Below, in pieces: positions 1 to 5,931 of a stretch of 10,786 bases of DNA. The notes beneath the pieces are model-generated. The model saw only the letters and a program-made list of their open reading frames with translations, searched no databases and was not told where the DNA came from. The first letter of the stretch is position 1. Each line of letters starts with the position of its first letter. The position numbers were made by a program, and so were the translations under genes. Origin of the DNA: CALBPI01 sp039815365 (GTDB taxonomy: Bacteria > Pseudomonadota > Gammaproteobacteria > Steroidobacterales > Woeseiaceae); the NCBI GenBank assembly GCA_039815365.1, contig JBCBZK010000121.1:1-10786 (forward strand), given 5' to 3'.

Positions 1-70
1 ATGGTTACTCACTCTGGTTTTGCCGACGGCATCTACCAGCGCGAGCACCCACACAAATTATCTGATTATC

Positions 71-83
71 TTGTTAAAGAGCG
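71..83 (-). promoter_or_regulatory. rrn boxA antitermination element
   Basis: The minus strand reads CGCTCTTTAACAA here, almost identical to the boxA of E. coli rrn leaders (TGCTCTTTAACA). In the family, boxA RNA is bound by NusB–S10 and sets up the antitermination complex that carries RNA polymerase through the untranslated rRNA operon. Its place just after a hairpin and before the TGTGTGGG segment supports the call. Confidence 0.88.
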
Positions 84-90
84 GCCGAGG

Positions 91-119
91 CCTCTAGCCA
101 AATAAATAATGGCCAAAGG
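91..119 (-). promoter_or_regulatory. rrn boxB-like hairpin
   Basis: In minus-strand RNA, CCUUUGGCCA (119-110) pairs with UGGCUAGAGG (100-91) as a continuous 10-bp stem with two G·U pairs and a 9-nt A/U loop (109-101). It sits 7 nt before boxA, the order expected for boxB–boxA in rRNA antiterminators. The pairing is seen directly; the role is inferred from position. Confidence 0.7.
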
Positions 120-141
120 TTTTATCCAAGGCAGACCGACA

Positions 142-169
142 AGTATACATGCAAATTACAGATCGTCAA
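142..169 (-). promoter_or_regulatory. rrn P2-type promoter
   Basis: The minus strand has TTGACG (169-164), a 16-bp spacer and TATACT (147-142). Transcription would start near 135, just ahead of the boxB/boxA leader. The hexamers and spacer are identical to those of the promoter about 98 bp upstream, reproducing the tandem P1/P2 arrangement of enterobacterial rrn operons. The 16-bp spacer is typical of growth-rate-controlled rRNA promoters. Confidence 0.8.
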
Positions 170-239
170 CAGGACGTAGGCAGTAATTTCAAACTTTCTC
201 GGCGTTCGCTGTGAGCTACATGTCTCAAGCGAGCGGCGC

Positions 240-267
240 AGTATAGAGCGTCTTTGGCAGCCGTCAA
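240..267 (-). promoter_or_regulatory. rrn P1-type promoter
   Basis: The minus strand has TTGACG (267-262), a 16-bp spacer and TATACT (245-240), followed by a GC-rich discriminator (GCGCCGCTC). That combination is characteristic of stringently controlled rRNA promoters. Predicted start is near 233. Directly upstream (about 268-290) lies an A/T-rich stretch placed like an UP element for the RNA polymerase alpha C-terminal domain. Fis sites are possible further upstream but I could not identify any with confidence. Confidence 0.85.
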
Positions 268-290
268 GAGTTATTGTGAATTATTTATTG
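268..290 (-). promoter_or_regulatory. Candidate UP element of rrn P1
   Basis: This 23-bp stretch abuts the -35 hexamer and is mostly A/T on the minus strand (contains AATAAATAATT and ACAATAA), unlike the GC-rich surroundings. In E. coli rrn promoters such sequence between about -40 and -60 is contacted by the alpha C-terminal domain and strongly raises output. The call rests on composition and position only. Confidence 0.5.
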
Positions 291-300
291 CAGTGCTCAA

Positions 301-690
301 GAAGGCTGTTTTTTGCCGGAAAAAACGACCAAAATCGATGCGTAGGTCACGGTCTCTCGGCCTTAGTGAGACACGGACATCCCCCCAGATGCGCACCGAC
401 CGCCTTCGCCTCAGGCCAAGTTCTTCGCTTCACGGCCGATGAAGCCGCCAACCATATTGCCCGGCTGCACCACCGCCGCGCCTATCTCGTCGAGCACGAC
501 GGTCAATCCGGTAATGAGCATGTCGCCAAACATGGCGTTGAACTGCAAAGTTAAGCGTCGCGCGTCTCACCGGGTTCGCCTGCCAACAAGTCCAGCAGCC
601 CATCGACGATTGGTGAACGCCTCTCTAGCGAGACACGCGGCGCGCTCAAACGAAGCGACGCGTGCACCAGCGCCGGAGCGGCGCAGGCGT
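301..690. other. Intergenic region between the GNAT gene and the rRNA promoters
   Basis: No convincing gene is present. On the minus strand two short frames with organism-like codon use lie end to end in different phases: one ends at 551 and the other runs 411-566. Together they could be the remains of a gene of roughly 100 codons that has lost its frame. The opposite strand also has open frames here (for example 276-554), but I recognise nothing in them. I see no rho-independent terminator; the best hairpin (670-684, GCGCC/GGCGC) has no U-tract. The end nearest the promoter may hold rrn upstream activation sequence. Confidence 0.4.
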
Positions 691-724
691 TTAACAGGTA
701 TCGCGGCACAAGGGATCGCGCCAT
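551..724 (-). CDS. Possible small ORF, 57 aa, unrecognised (doubtful)
   Basis: An ATG at 724 opens a 57-residue frame that overlaps the last 34 bp of the GNAT gene and ends with TAA at 551. The product would be basic in its N-terminal half and ends in a plausible helix (IVDGLLDLLAGE) followed by PGETRDA. No Shine-Dalgarno sequence is visible and I do not recognise a family. The long overlap with a well-supported gene argues against it. It may be chance, or the 5' part of a frameshifted gene continuing in the 411-566 frame. Confidence 0.18.
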   Translation of the reverse strand: MARSLVPRYLLNACAAPALVHASLRLSAPRVSLERRSPIVDGLLDLLAGEPGETRDA

Positions 725-1188
725 TCCATGTACACGTCCGCGCGTGCATAGTCCGATGTAAACGGTCTTGGTCGGTGGACGAAACCCACCGACTCATACA
801 AATGCAATGCCGGTAACAAGCTGGAGTGCGACTCTAGAAACAGCACGTCGCGTGGCATGCGCCGAAACGTGTTGATCGCGGCATCCAGCAAGGCGCGACC
901 AATGCCTGCCCCTTGAGCCGTGGCTGTCACAGCCATTTTGGTCAACTCGACCTGCCGCGCGTCGAGCACTTTCAGTGCGCAGGTTCCGACGACGCTACCG
1001 TTCAAACACGCCATCAGAATCTCGCCACCTGGCGCAATAATGTGTGCTTGCGGATCGCTCAGCACCTTGGCGTCAATGGGCTCAACCTGGAAATAGCGCT
1101 CGAGCCACTCAACATTGAGCCGCTCGAAGTCTGCGACGAACCGCGACTCGAACGGCACAATGCCACAAGCGTTAATCGTCGGAACCAA
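691..1188 (-). CDS. GNAT-family N-acetyltransferase
   Basis: This 165-residue protein has the acetyl-CoA pyrophosphate-binding motif of GNAT enzymes, Q92-G-A-G95-I-G97, preceded by the strand ELTKMAV and followed by the helix ALLDAAINTF. The C-terminal part (LFLESHSSLLPALHLYESVGF) is the usual strand–helix of the fold in which the conserved Tyr lies. It should transfer an acetyl group from acetyl-CoA to an amine, but the substrate cannot be read from sequence. The likely start is TTG at 1188, inside the last codons of the upstream gene (17-bp overlap), so translation is probably coupled; no strong ribosome-binding site is visible. No ATG occurs before the conserved core. Length is normal for a single-domain GNAT. 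It is the last gene of the tyrS cluster. Confidence 0.85.
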   Translation of the reverse strand: MVPTINACGIVPFESRFVADFERLNVEWLERYFQVEPIDAKVLSDPQAHIIAPGGEILMACLNGSVVGTCALKVLDARQVELTKMAVTATAQGAGIGRALLDAAINTFRRMPRDVLFLESHSSLLPALHLYESVGFVHRPRPFTSDYARADVYMEWRDPLCRDTC

Positions 1189-1720
1189 TCGCTTCGAACT
1201 GTGCCTGGTATTTAGCCGCCAGCGCTATATTGCTGTCGGGTGCACGTGCAAAAATATCCATAACGCCAACGAGCTGGTCGCGCATGAATGCATATTGCTC
1301 CGCCGGTAACTGGCCTTTCATCGCCTCAAGTTGAGCAACCGCCGCATCCATTTCGTCCTTGTTTTTGAGCATCTCTGATGCGCCCATCGCCAAAGCAAGA
1401 TTCATCACATGGGTCGAAAACTTGTCGGCGCTATAGCCGTTCGCCTTAAGGATCGTCATCGCTTCGGCGTTATCACCAATCATCGTCAGTGAATTGGGCG
1501 ATGCATCGTTTGAGGTCAACTCTTCAAGACCCGCGTCGTCAAGCGCCTGCGCTGTCTTCAGCAGACCTTGCATATCACCGTCGTCGAAGGTCACGATGTC
1601 GACAGTTTTCAGCGCGTCCATCCAAGCTTGTGCGTCTTCGGGCATTTGCTGGGCAGTTGTATTGCTAACGACCGCGAACAGCAGTACCGCACTGACGACC
1701 GCTCTGATTACAGATTTCAT
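1172..1720 (-). CDS. Secreted hypothetical protein with signal peptide
   Basis: This 182-residue protein begins with a clear Sec signal peptide: Lys/Arg, a hydrophobic core (AVVSAVLLFAVV), then a probable cleavage site after NTTA near residue 23. The mature part is acidic and probably all-helical, with helices such as MQGLLKTAQALDDAG and EMDAAVAQLEAMKGQ and no cysteine. A central segment (AMTILKANGYSADKF) has the look of a conserved motif, but I do not recognise the family. The start at 1720 is set by a GAGGAG Shine-Dalgarno at 1728-1733, 7 nt upstream; a longer open frame to 1774 would overlap tyrS and lacks this support. It lies 31 bp after tyrS and overlaps the GNAT gene by 17 bp, so it is likely cotranscribed. 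The location is inferred to be periplasmic. Confidence 0.8.
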   Translation of the reverse strand: MKSVIRAVVSAVLLFAVVSNTTAQQMPEDAQAWMDALKTVDIVTFDDGDMQGLLKTAQALDDAGLEELTSNDASPNSLTMIGDNAEAMTILKANGYSADKFSTHVMNLALAMGASEMLKNKDEMDAAVAQLEAMKGQLPAEQYAFMRDQLVGVMDIFARAPDSNIALAAKYQAQFEAIGSDD

Positions 1721-1751
1721 GAATATTCTCCTCGAGTCTCGTACCAAAATC

Positions 1752-2960
1752 CTATTGCAGAACCACTTTGGCAAACTTGCGTTTACCGACCTGCATCACC
1801 GCTTGCGAACCGCCGTGCAACATGACTGAGCGGTCCTCGATTTTTTCGCCGTCAATGCGCACGGCACCTTGCTGAATCATCCGAAACGCCTCTGATGTGC
1901 TGGACACCAGCCCGGCGCCTCTCAGTACGTGCGCAATCCCCATGGTGCCGTCGGGCGTCTCTAGCGTCACTGTCGGCATGTCGTCAGGTATCGCATTGTT
2001 GCGGAATCGCGTCACGAAACTATCGTGCGCCTTACGAGCAGCATCTGTGCTGTGAAAGCGCGTCACAATCTCGGCCGCGAGCTCGAATTTAATGTCGCGG
2101 GGGTTCTCACCATCGTCAATACGCTGCCGTAGTCCAGCGATATCACCGAGCGGCCGAAAACTGAGCAAGTCGAAATAGCGCCACATCAACGTGTCACTCA
2201 CCGACATGATTTTACCGAACATCTCGTCCGGCGCATCGGTAATCCCAATGTAGTTACCCATGGATTTGGACATTTTGTTCACGCCGTCGAGCCCTTCGAG
2301 CAACGGCATCGTCAATACCACCTGAGGTTTTTGACCAGCGTCTTGCTGCAATTGGCGACCGACGAGCAAATTGAATTTCTGGTCTGTACCACCAAGCTCA
2401 ACGTCCGCTTTCAATGCAACGGAGTCATACCCCTGTACCAGCGGGTACAGAAATTCATGAATCGCAATGGGTTGTTCGGAACCGTATCGTTTTGAGAAAT
2501 CATCGCGTTCCAACATCCGCGCAACGGTATGACTCGCCGCTAAGCGGATCATCCCGGCCGCACCTATCTCTGTCATCCACGTCGAGTTAAATTCGACGCG
2601 CGTCTTGTCCGGATCGAGGATCTTAAACACTTGCTCACGATAGGTATCAGCGTTGGACGCGATCTCCTCGGCACTGAGCGGCGGTCGTGTTGTGTTTTTG
2701 CCAGTAGGATCACCAATGAGACCTGTGAAATCGCCGATCAGGAACACGACATCATGACCGGCTTGCTGAAATTGCCGCATTTTGTTCAGCAATACCGTGT
2801 GCCCCAGATGTAAGTCTGGTGCCGTTGGGTCAAACCCGGCTTTAATCACTAACGGTTTGCCTGCATCCAGACGCTTCTGCAAAGCACCGTCTGGCAGCAC
2901 CTCCTCAGTACCGCGCATGAGCTCAGCCAGTGATTCTTTTGTCGTCTTCGTCGCTGTCAT
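1752..2960 (-). CDS. tyrS: Tyrosyl-tRNA synthetase
   Basis: This enzyme charges tRNA-Tyr with tyrosine in the cytoplasm. Class I signatures are intact: the HIGH-type motif H51-L-G-H54 in PTAPDLHLGH, the KMSKS loop at residues 229-233, and GDFTGLIGDPTG near 77-87. A C-terminal S4-like RNA-binding domain (about 340-402) contains GAVRIDGEKIED. The length of 402 residues and the HLGH form fit the TyrZ-like branch of bacterial TyrRS found in many gammaproteobacteria. I chose ATG at 2960; GTG at 2975 is in frame and possible, as neither has a strong ribosome-binding site. It diverges from the M23 peptidase gene and precedes the secreted protein by 31 bp. In Pseudomonas tyrS also sits upstream of an rRNA operon, as here. 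Confidence 0.97.
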   Translation of the reverse strand: MTATKTTKESLAELMRGTEEVLPDGALQKRLDAGKPLVIKAGFDPTAPDLHLGHTVLLNKMRQFQQAGHDVVFLIGDFTGLIGDPTGKNTTRPPLSAEEIASNADTYREQVFKILDPDKTRVEFNSTWMTEIGAAGMIRLAASHTVARMLERDDFSKRYGSEQPIAIHEFLYPLVQGYDSVALKADVELGGTDQKFNLLVGRQLQQDAGQKPQVVLTMPLLEGLDGVNKMSKSMGNYIGITDAPDEMFGKIMSVSDTLMWRYFDLLSFRPLGDIAGLRQRIDDGENPRDIKFELAAEIVTRFHSTDAARKAHDSFVTRFRNNAIPDDMPTVTLETPDGTMGIAHVLRGAGLVSSTSEAFRMIQQGAVRIDGEKIEDRSVMLHGGSQAVMQVGKRKFAKVVLQ

Positions 2961-3064
2961 AGTGTTTGGTTGCACGTCGCTCGTTACCCTGTCGCACGGA
3001 GTATGACGGCTGCAGCGCCGACAAACACCCCTTCAGCGTCAATTTGGCCTTCGGAGCGATACTT

Positions 3065-3093
3065 TTGACACTCAGGCTGCTAGCGATTAGGAT
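3065..3093 (+). promoter_or_regulatory. Sigma-70-type promoter of the M23–anmK–ppk1 unit
   Basis: TTGACA (3065-3070) is a perfect -35 hexamer. A 17-bp spacer leads to TAGGAT (3088-3093), which matches the -10 consensus at four of six positions including T1, A2 and T6. A start near 3100 leaves a 5' leader of about 20 nt containing the AGGA at 3109-3112. This placement decides between two possible starts of the downstream gene. Confidence 0.6.
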
Positions 3094-3120
3094 TTGACAA
3101 AACACAACAGGAACAGCGCG

Positions 3121-4764
3121 TTGCAACGCAAAACTAGTCCAATTCTTCACGATTATCAGGTCACCGCAACACGCTCAGAAACGCACACCGCAGGCGGTGG
3201 CTTACCCTGGTTTGCAGTCGGTCTTGGCCTGCCGCTCATTATTGTCGGCTTTTTATTGTTCCGCGGCGGCGATACGGCTTCGGCAAGCGCTGATCCAGCG
3301 GCCGCCACTGTCGCTGATCGAACCCAACCGCCGGTCACCGACACTGTCGCAGCGGGCACGCAACTCGCCAGTGTTGCAGTCGTAGCGACAACGCCTGAAG
3401 ACACGCTTCGCGCTGATACTGATACTGGCGTTACCCGCGATTACGATAGCGCTGTCATCGATAGCCGCGTTGCGAACCGTGGTGATAGTGACTATGGCAT
3501 GGCTGCTACTGATAGCCGCAAAGCAGACGTTGGCGCGGCCGTCACGAGCATAGCGACGCGTGGTAGCGCGGAACAACTCAGCGCAGCCGATGCGATGCTC
3601 GCTAATCTGCTTGCGATGCCGGAGCCGGCACCGACTGCGACCAAAGACATCGTCCTTGAGATCTCACAAGGCGATACGCTCGACGGCTTGTTTCGAAAAA
3701 ACAATCTAAACATCGGTGATCTTATTACGATCAGCCAGCTTGATGCAGCCAAAACCCCGCTGCGTATGTTGAAGCCGGGCGACCGACTGACCGTGACTCA
3801 TAACAGTGAGGGTCGCGTTTACGGCATCACTCGGGATCTTGGTATCGAAGAGCGGCTGACGATCACCAAAGGCGACGACGGTTTTGTCGCGCAAGTCGTG
3901 CAACGCCCCGTCGAGTACCGGCGTGTGGTCAAACACGGCAACATCGATAGCTCTTTATTTGAGTCCGCGATGGCCGTTGGGTTATCCGATCGCGTCGTTA
4001 TGAATGTCGCCGGGATTTTCGCGTGGGATATCGACTTCGTCTACGACATTCGTCAGGGTGACAGCTATTACGTCATCTTCGAAGAAATCTGGCAGGACGG
4101 AAAAAAGATCGAAGACGGTGAAATTGTTGCAGCGGAGTTTGTCAATCAAGGCGACAGTTACAAAGCGGTTCGGTTTCGCAACCCGGATGGCACATCAGAT
4201 TACTTTGATGCCGAAGGTCGCAGCGTACGCAAAGCGTTCTTGCGTGCTCCCGTAGACTTTAAACGCATTAGTTCAAGCTTCAATCCTAACCGCCGTCATC
4301 CGGTGCTCAATACGATCCGCGCGCATCGCGGCGTTGATTACGCGGCGCCGCGCGGAACGCCGATCATGTCAGCAGGCGACGGCAAGATTATTTTTCGCGG
4401 TAAACAGCGTGGCTATGGCAACGTCATCAAAGTCCAGCACGGTGGCAACATCACGACTCTGTATGCACACATGTCGAATTTTCACAAAGGCCAGCGCGTC
4501 GGTACACGTGTACGTCAGGGCCAGATCATCGGATTTGTAGGCGCTACTGGCATGGTGACCGGCGCCCACCTGCATTATGAGTATCAACTCAATGGTGTAC
4601 ATCGCAATCCTCGCACTGTGCCACTACCGCAAGCCGAACCTATCAAGGCTGAGTATCGCGAAGACTTTGAACGCGAAAGCGCACCGTTGCTCGACGAGCT
4701 CGACCAATACAAACAGCGTGTGCAGCTTGCAGCGATCAATGACGACAACCGCACGACGCTCTGA
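3121..4764 (+). CDS. M23-family murein DD-endopeptidase (MepM-like), membrane-anchored
   Basis: This probable zinc endopeptidase cuts peptide cross-links of peptidoglycan in the periplasm. A short cytoplasmic N-terminus precedes one membrane segment (about 29-48). Then comes an Ala/Asp/Thr-rich linker to about residue 175, a LysM/OapA-like module (178-235, with SQGDTLDGLF and LKPGDRLTV), an intermediate domain, and the lysostaphin-type catalytic domain (about 392-500). Zinc and catalytic residues are present: H402 and D406 in HRGVDYA, H450 in YAHMS, and H483/H485 in HLH. At 547 residues it is longer than E. coli MepM, mostly through the linker. I chose TTG at 3121 because AGGA at 3109-3112 is 8 nt upstream; an in-frame TTG at 3094 abuts the -10 box and would lie upstream of the predicted transcript. 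It is followed 21 bp later by anmK. Confidence 0.92.
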   Translation: MQRKTSPILHDYQVTATRSETHTAGGGLPWFAVGLGLPLIIVGFLLFRGGDTASASADPAAATVADRTQPPVTDTVAAGTQLASVAVVATTPEDTLRADTDTGVTRDYDSAVIDSRVANRGDSDYGMAATDSRKADVGAAVTSIATRGSAEQLSAADAMLANLLAMPEPAPTATKDIVLEISQGDTLDGLFRKNNLNIGDLITISQLDAAKTPLRMLKPGDRLTVTHNSEGRVYGITRDLGIEERLTITKGDDGFVAQVVQRPVEYRRVVKHGNIDSSLFESAMAVGLSDRVVMNVAGIFAWDIDFVYDIRQGDSYYVIFEEIWQDGKKIEDGEIVAAEFVNQGDSYKAVRFRNPDGTSDYFDAEGRSVRKAFLRAPVDFKRISSSFNPNRRHPVLNTIRAHRGVDYAAPRGTPIMSAGDGKIIFRGKQRGYGNVIKVQHGGNITTLYAHMSNFHKGQRVGTRVRQGQIIGFVGATGMVTGAHLHYEYQLNGVHRNPRTVPLPQAEPIKAEYREDFERESAPLLDELDQYKQRVQLAAINDDNRTTL

Positions 4765-4785
4765 CCTGTCGTCACTCGTGTGCCG

Positions 4786-5931
4786 ATGAGCACACCCGCC
4801 CTTTTTGTCGGGTTGATATCCGGCACAAGCGCCGACGCCATTGATGCCGCGCTCGTTGCCGTGTCCGACACATCAATCGAGACTATAAACACCGCGAGCG
4901 TTGCGTTTTCGCCGTCGACCAAGATGCTGCTGGATGATGCGCTCAGCGATCCGTCGACGCTAACTGCACGACAACTTGGTGTTCTTGACAGCTGCCTTGG
5001 CGATGCGTTTGCTGCGGCGGCATCAGAGCTGCTGCGGCGCGCGAATGTTGCATCCAACGACATCACCGCGATTGGTTCGCACGGTCAAACGCTGTTTCAC
5101 GAGCCGACAGGAAAACACCCATTCACCCTGCAAGTCGGCGACGGCGCGAGAATCGCGGCGCGAACAGGCATCGATGTCGTCAACGATTTTCGCCGTGCTG
5201 ACGTTGCCAATGGCGGCGAAGGCGCACCGCTTGCGCCACTTCTGCACGACCGCCTGTTTCGCACCACAACCGGCAATCGTGCGGTATTGAACCTCGGCGG
5301 GATTGCGAACCTGACATTGCTACCGGTTGACGGCCCTACCAGCGGTTTCGACACTGGCCCTGCCAATACACTGATGGACACATGGGCGCGTTGGTGTGGC
5401 GTCGGAGACTACGATGAGAATGGCGCGCTGGCAGCACGCGGCAACGTAGACCTTGCCCTGCTCCGACAGCTCCGTGCAGATGCCTATTTTGACAAGCCGG
5501 CGCCCAAAAGCACGGGGCGCGAGCATTTTAATGCTGCATGGTTGCGCGAGCATCTGAGCGCAGCCGACCAGCAGGCCGAAGCGTTACCCGCATCGCGCCA
5601 GGCAGATGTCATGGCGACCCTGTGCATGTTGAGCGCCGCAACGGTTGTCGACGCGCTCCAACGCGAGGCAATGCACATCGATGACATCATTGTTTGTGGC
5701 GGTGGCGCGTTAAACCCAACGCTTATGCAGATGCTACAAACACAATTGTCATCTTCCACGGTGACATCGAGCGATGACTTTGGCATAGACTCAGAATTCG
5801 TCGAGGCAACGCTGTTTGCCTGGTTAGCCGCGCTGCATATGGCCGGCAAATCGGTAGATACGCGCTCTGTCACGGGCAGCAACCGGGTCGCCATCGCAGG
5901 CACCCGTCACTTCGCTCCGGAAATTGCATGA
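4786..5931 (+). CDS. anmK: Anhydro-N-acetylmuramic acid kinase
   Basis: AnmK hydrolyses the 1,6-anhydro bond of anhydro-MurNAc and phosphorylates it with ATP to MurNAc-6-phosphate, returning cell-wall sugar to metabolism in the cytoplasm. Signatures of the family are seen in order: an N-terminal SGTSADAID phosphate loop, GSHGQT, DVVNDFRRADVANGGEGAPLAP, NLGGIANLT, GFDTGPANTLMD with D189 at the expected catalytic position, CGGGALNPTL, and FVEATLFAWL with E340. The length of 381 residues is close to normal (about 370). ATG at 4786 is preferred; GTG at 4780 is an alternative. No Shine-Dalgarno is visible, and the gene starts 21 bp after the peptidase stop, so translation may rely on coupling. The first loop has Ala where GTSxDG is usual. 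It overlaps ppk1 by 4 bp. Confidence 0.96.
   Translation: MSTPALFVGLISGTSADAIDAALVAVSDTSIETINTASVAFSPSTKMLLDDALSDPSTLTARQLGVLDSCLGDAFAAAASELLRRANVASNDITAIGSHGQTLFHEPTGKHPFTLQVGDGARIAARTGIDVVNDFRRADVANGGEGAPLAPLLHDRLFRTTTGNRAVLNLGGIANLTLLPVDGPTSGFDTGPANTLMDTWARWCGVGDYDENGALAARGNVDLALLRQLRADAYFDKPAPKSTGREHFNAAWLREHLSAADQQAEALPASRQADVMATLCMLSAATVVDALQREAMHIDDIIVCGGGALNPTLMQMLQTQLSSSTVTSSDDFGIDSEFVEATLFAWLAALHMAGKSVDTRSVTGSNRVAIAGTRHFAPEIA

Larger units (their letters stand above)
1..135 (-). ncRNA. 5' leader of a pre-rRNA transcript (16S gene off the left edge)
   Basis: Read on the minus strand, this stretch matches the layout of a proteobacterial rrn leader: a boxB-like hairpin, then a CGCTCTTTAACAA boxA, then an AT-rich stretch and TGTGTGGG(T/C)(G/A)CTCG at about 42-55. 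The E. coli leader, from memory, has TGCTCTTTAACA followed by TGTGTGGGCACTCG. A further hairpin can be drawn at 14-39 (outer arms CTGGT/ACCAG, inner arms TGCC/GGCA). No AGAGTTTGATC start of mature 16S is present, so the 16S gene should begin shortly beyond position 1. The 5' end near 135 is inferred from the downstream promoter; a longer transcript from about 233 is also expected. Confidence 0.85.

Noticed and set aside
1..300. tRNA genes near the rRNA operon
   Set aside because: No cloverleaf or TΨC-type sequence was seen; the structured elements are explained by boxB, boxA and leader hairpins.
276..554. Open frame of 92 codons on the plus strand, with some organism-like codons near its end
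   Set aside because: It begins over the rrn P1 promoter and UP region, has no ribosome-binding site, and shows no recognisable motif; it opposes two minus-strand frames with similar codon bias, as expected by chance in GC-rich DNA.
670..684. GCGCC/GGCGC hairpin just after the GNAT stop as a terminator
   Set aside because: The stem is only 5 bp and no run of U follows on the minus strand.
567..797. Minus-strand frame of 76 codons
   Set aside because: It overlaps the end of the GNAT gene in another phase, is rich in Arg/Trp/Cys and lacks a start signal; it looks like a shadow frame.
2976..3064. Promoter for tyrS on the minus strand
   Set aside because: TTGACG and TTGTCG hexamers occur, but none has a credible -10 box at 16-18 bp; a promoter must exist in this gap but I cannot place it.
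4584..5066. Long minus-strand frame across the M23/anmK junction
   Set aside because: It is Ser/Ala-rich, antisense to two well-supported genes, and has no motif or ribosome-binding site.
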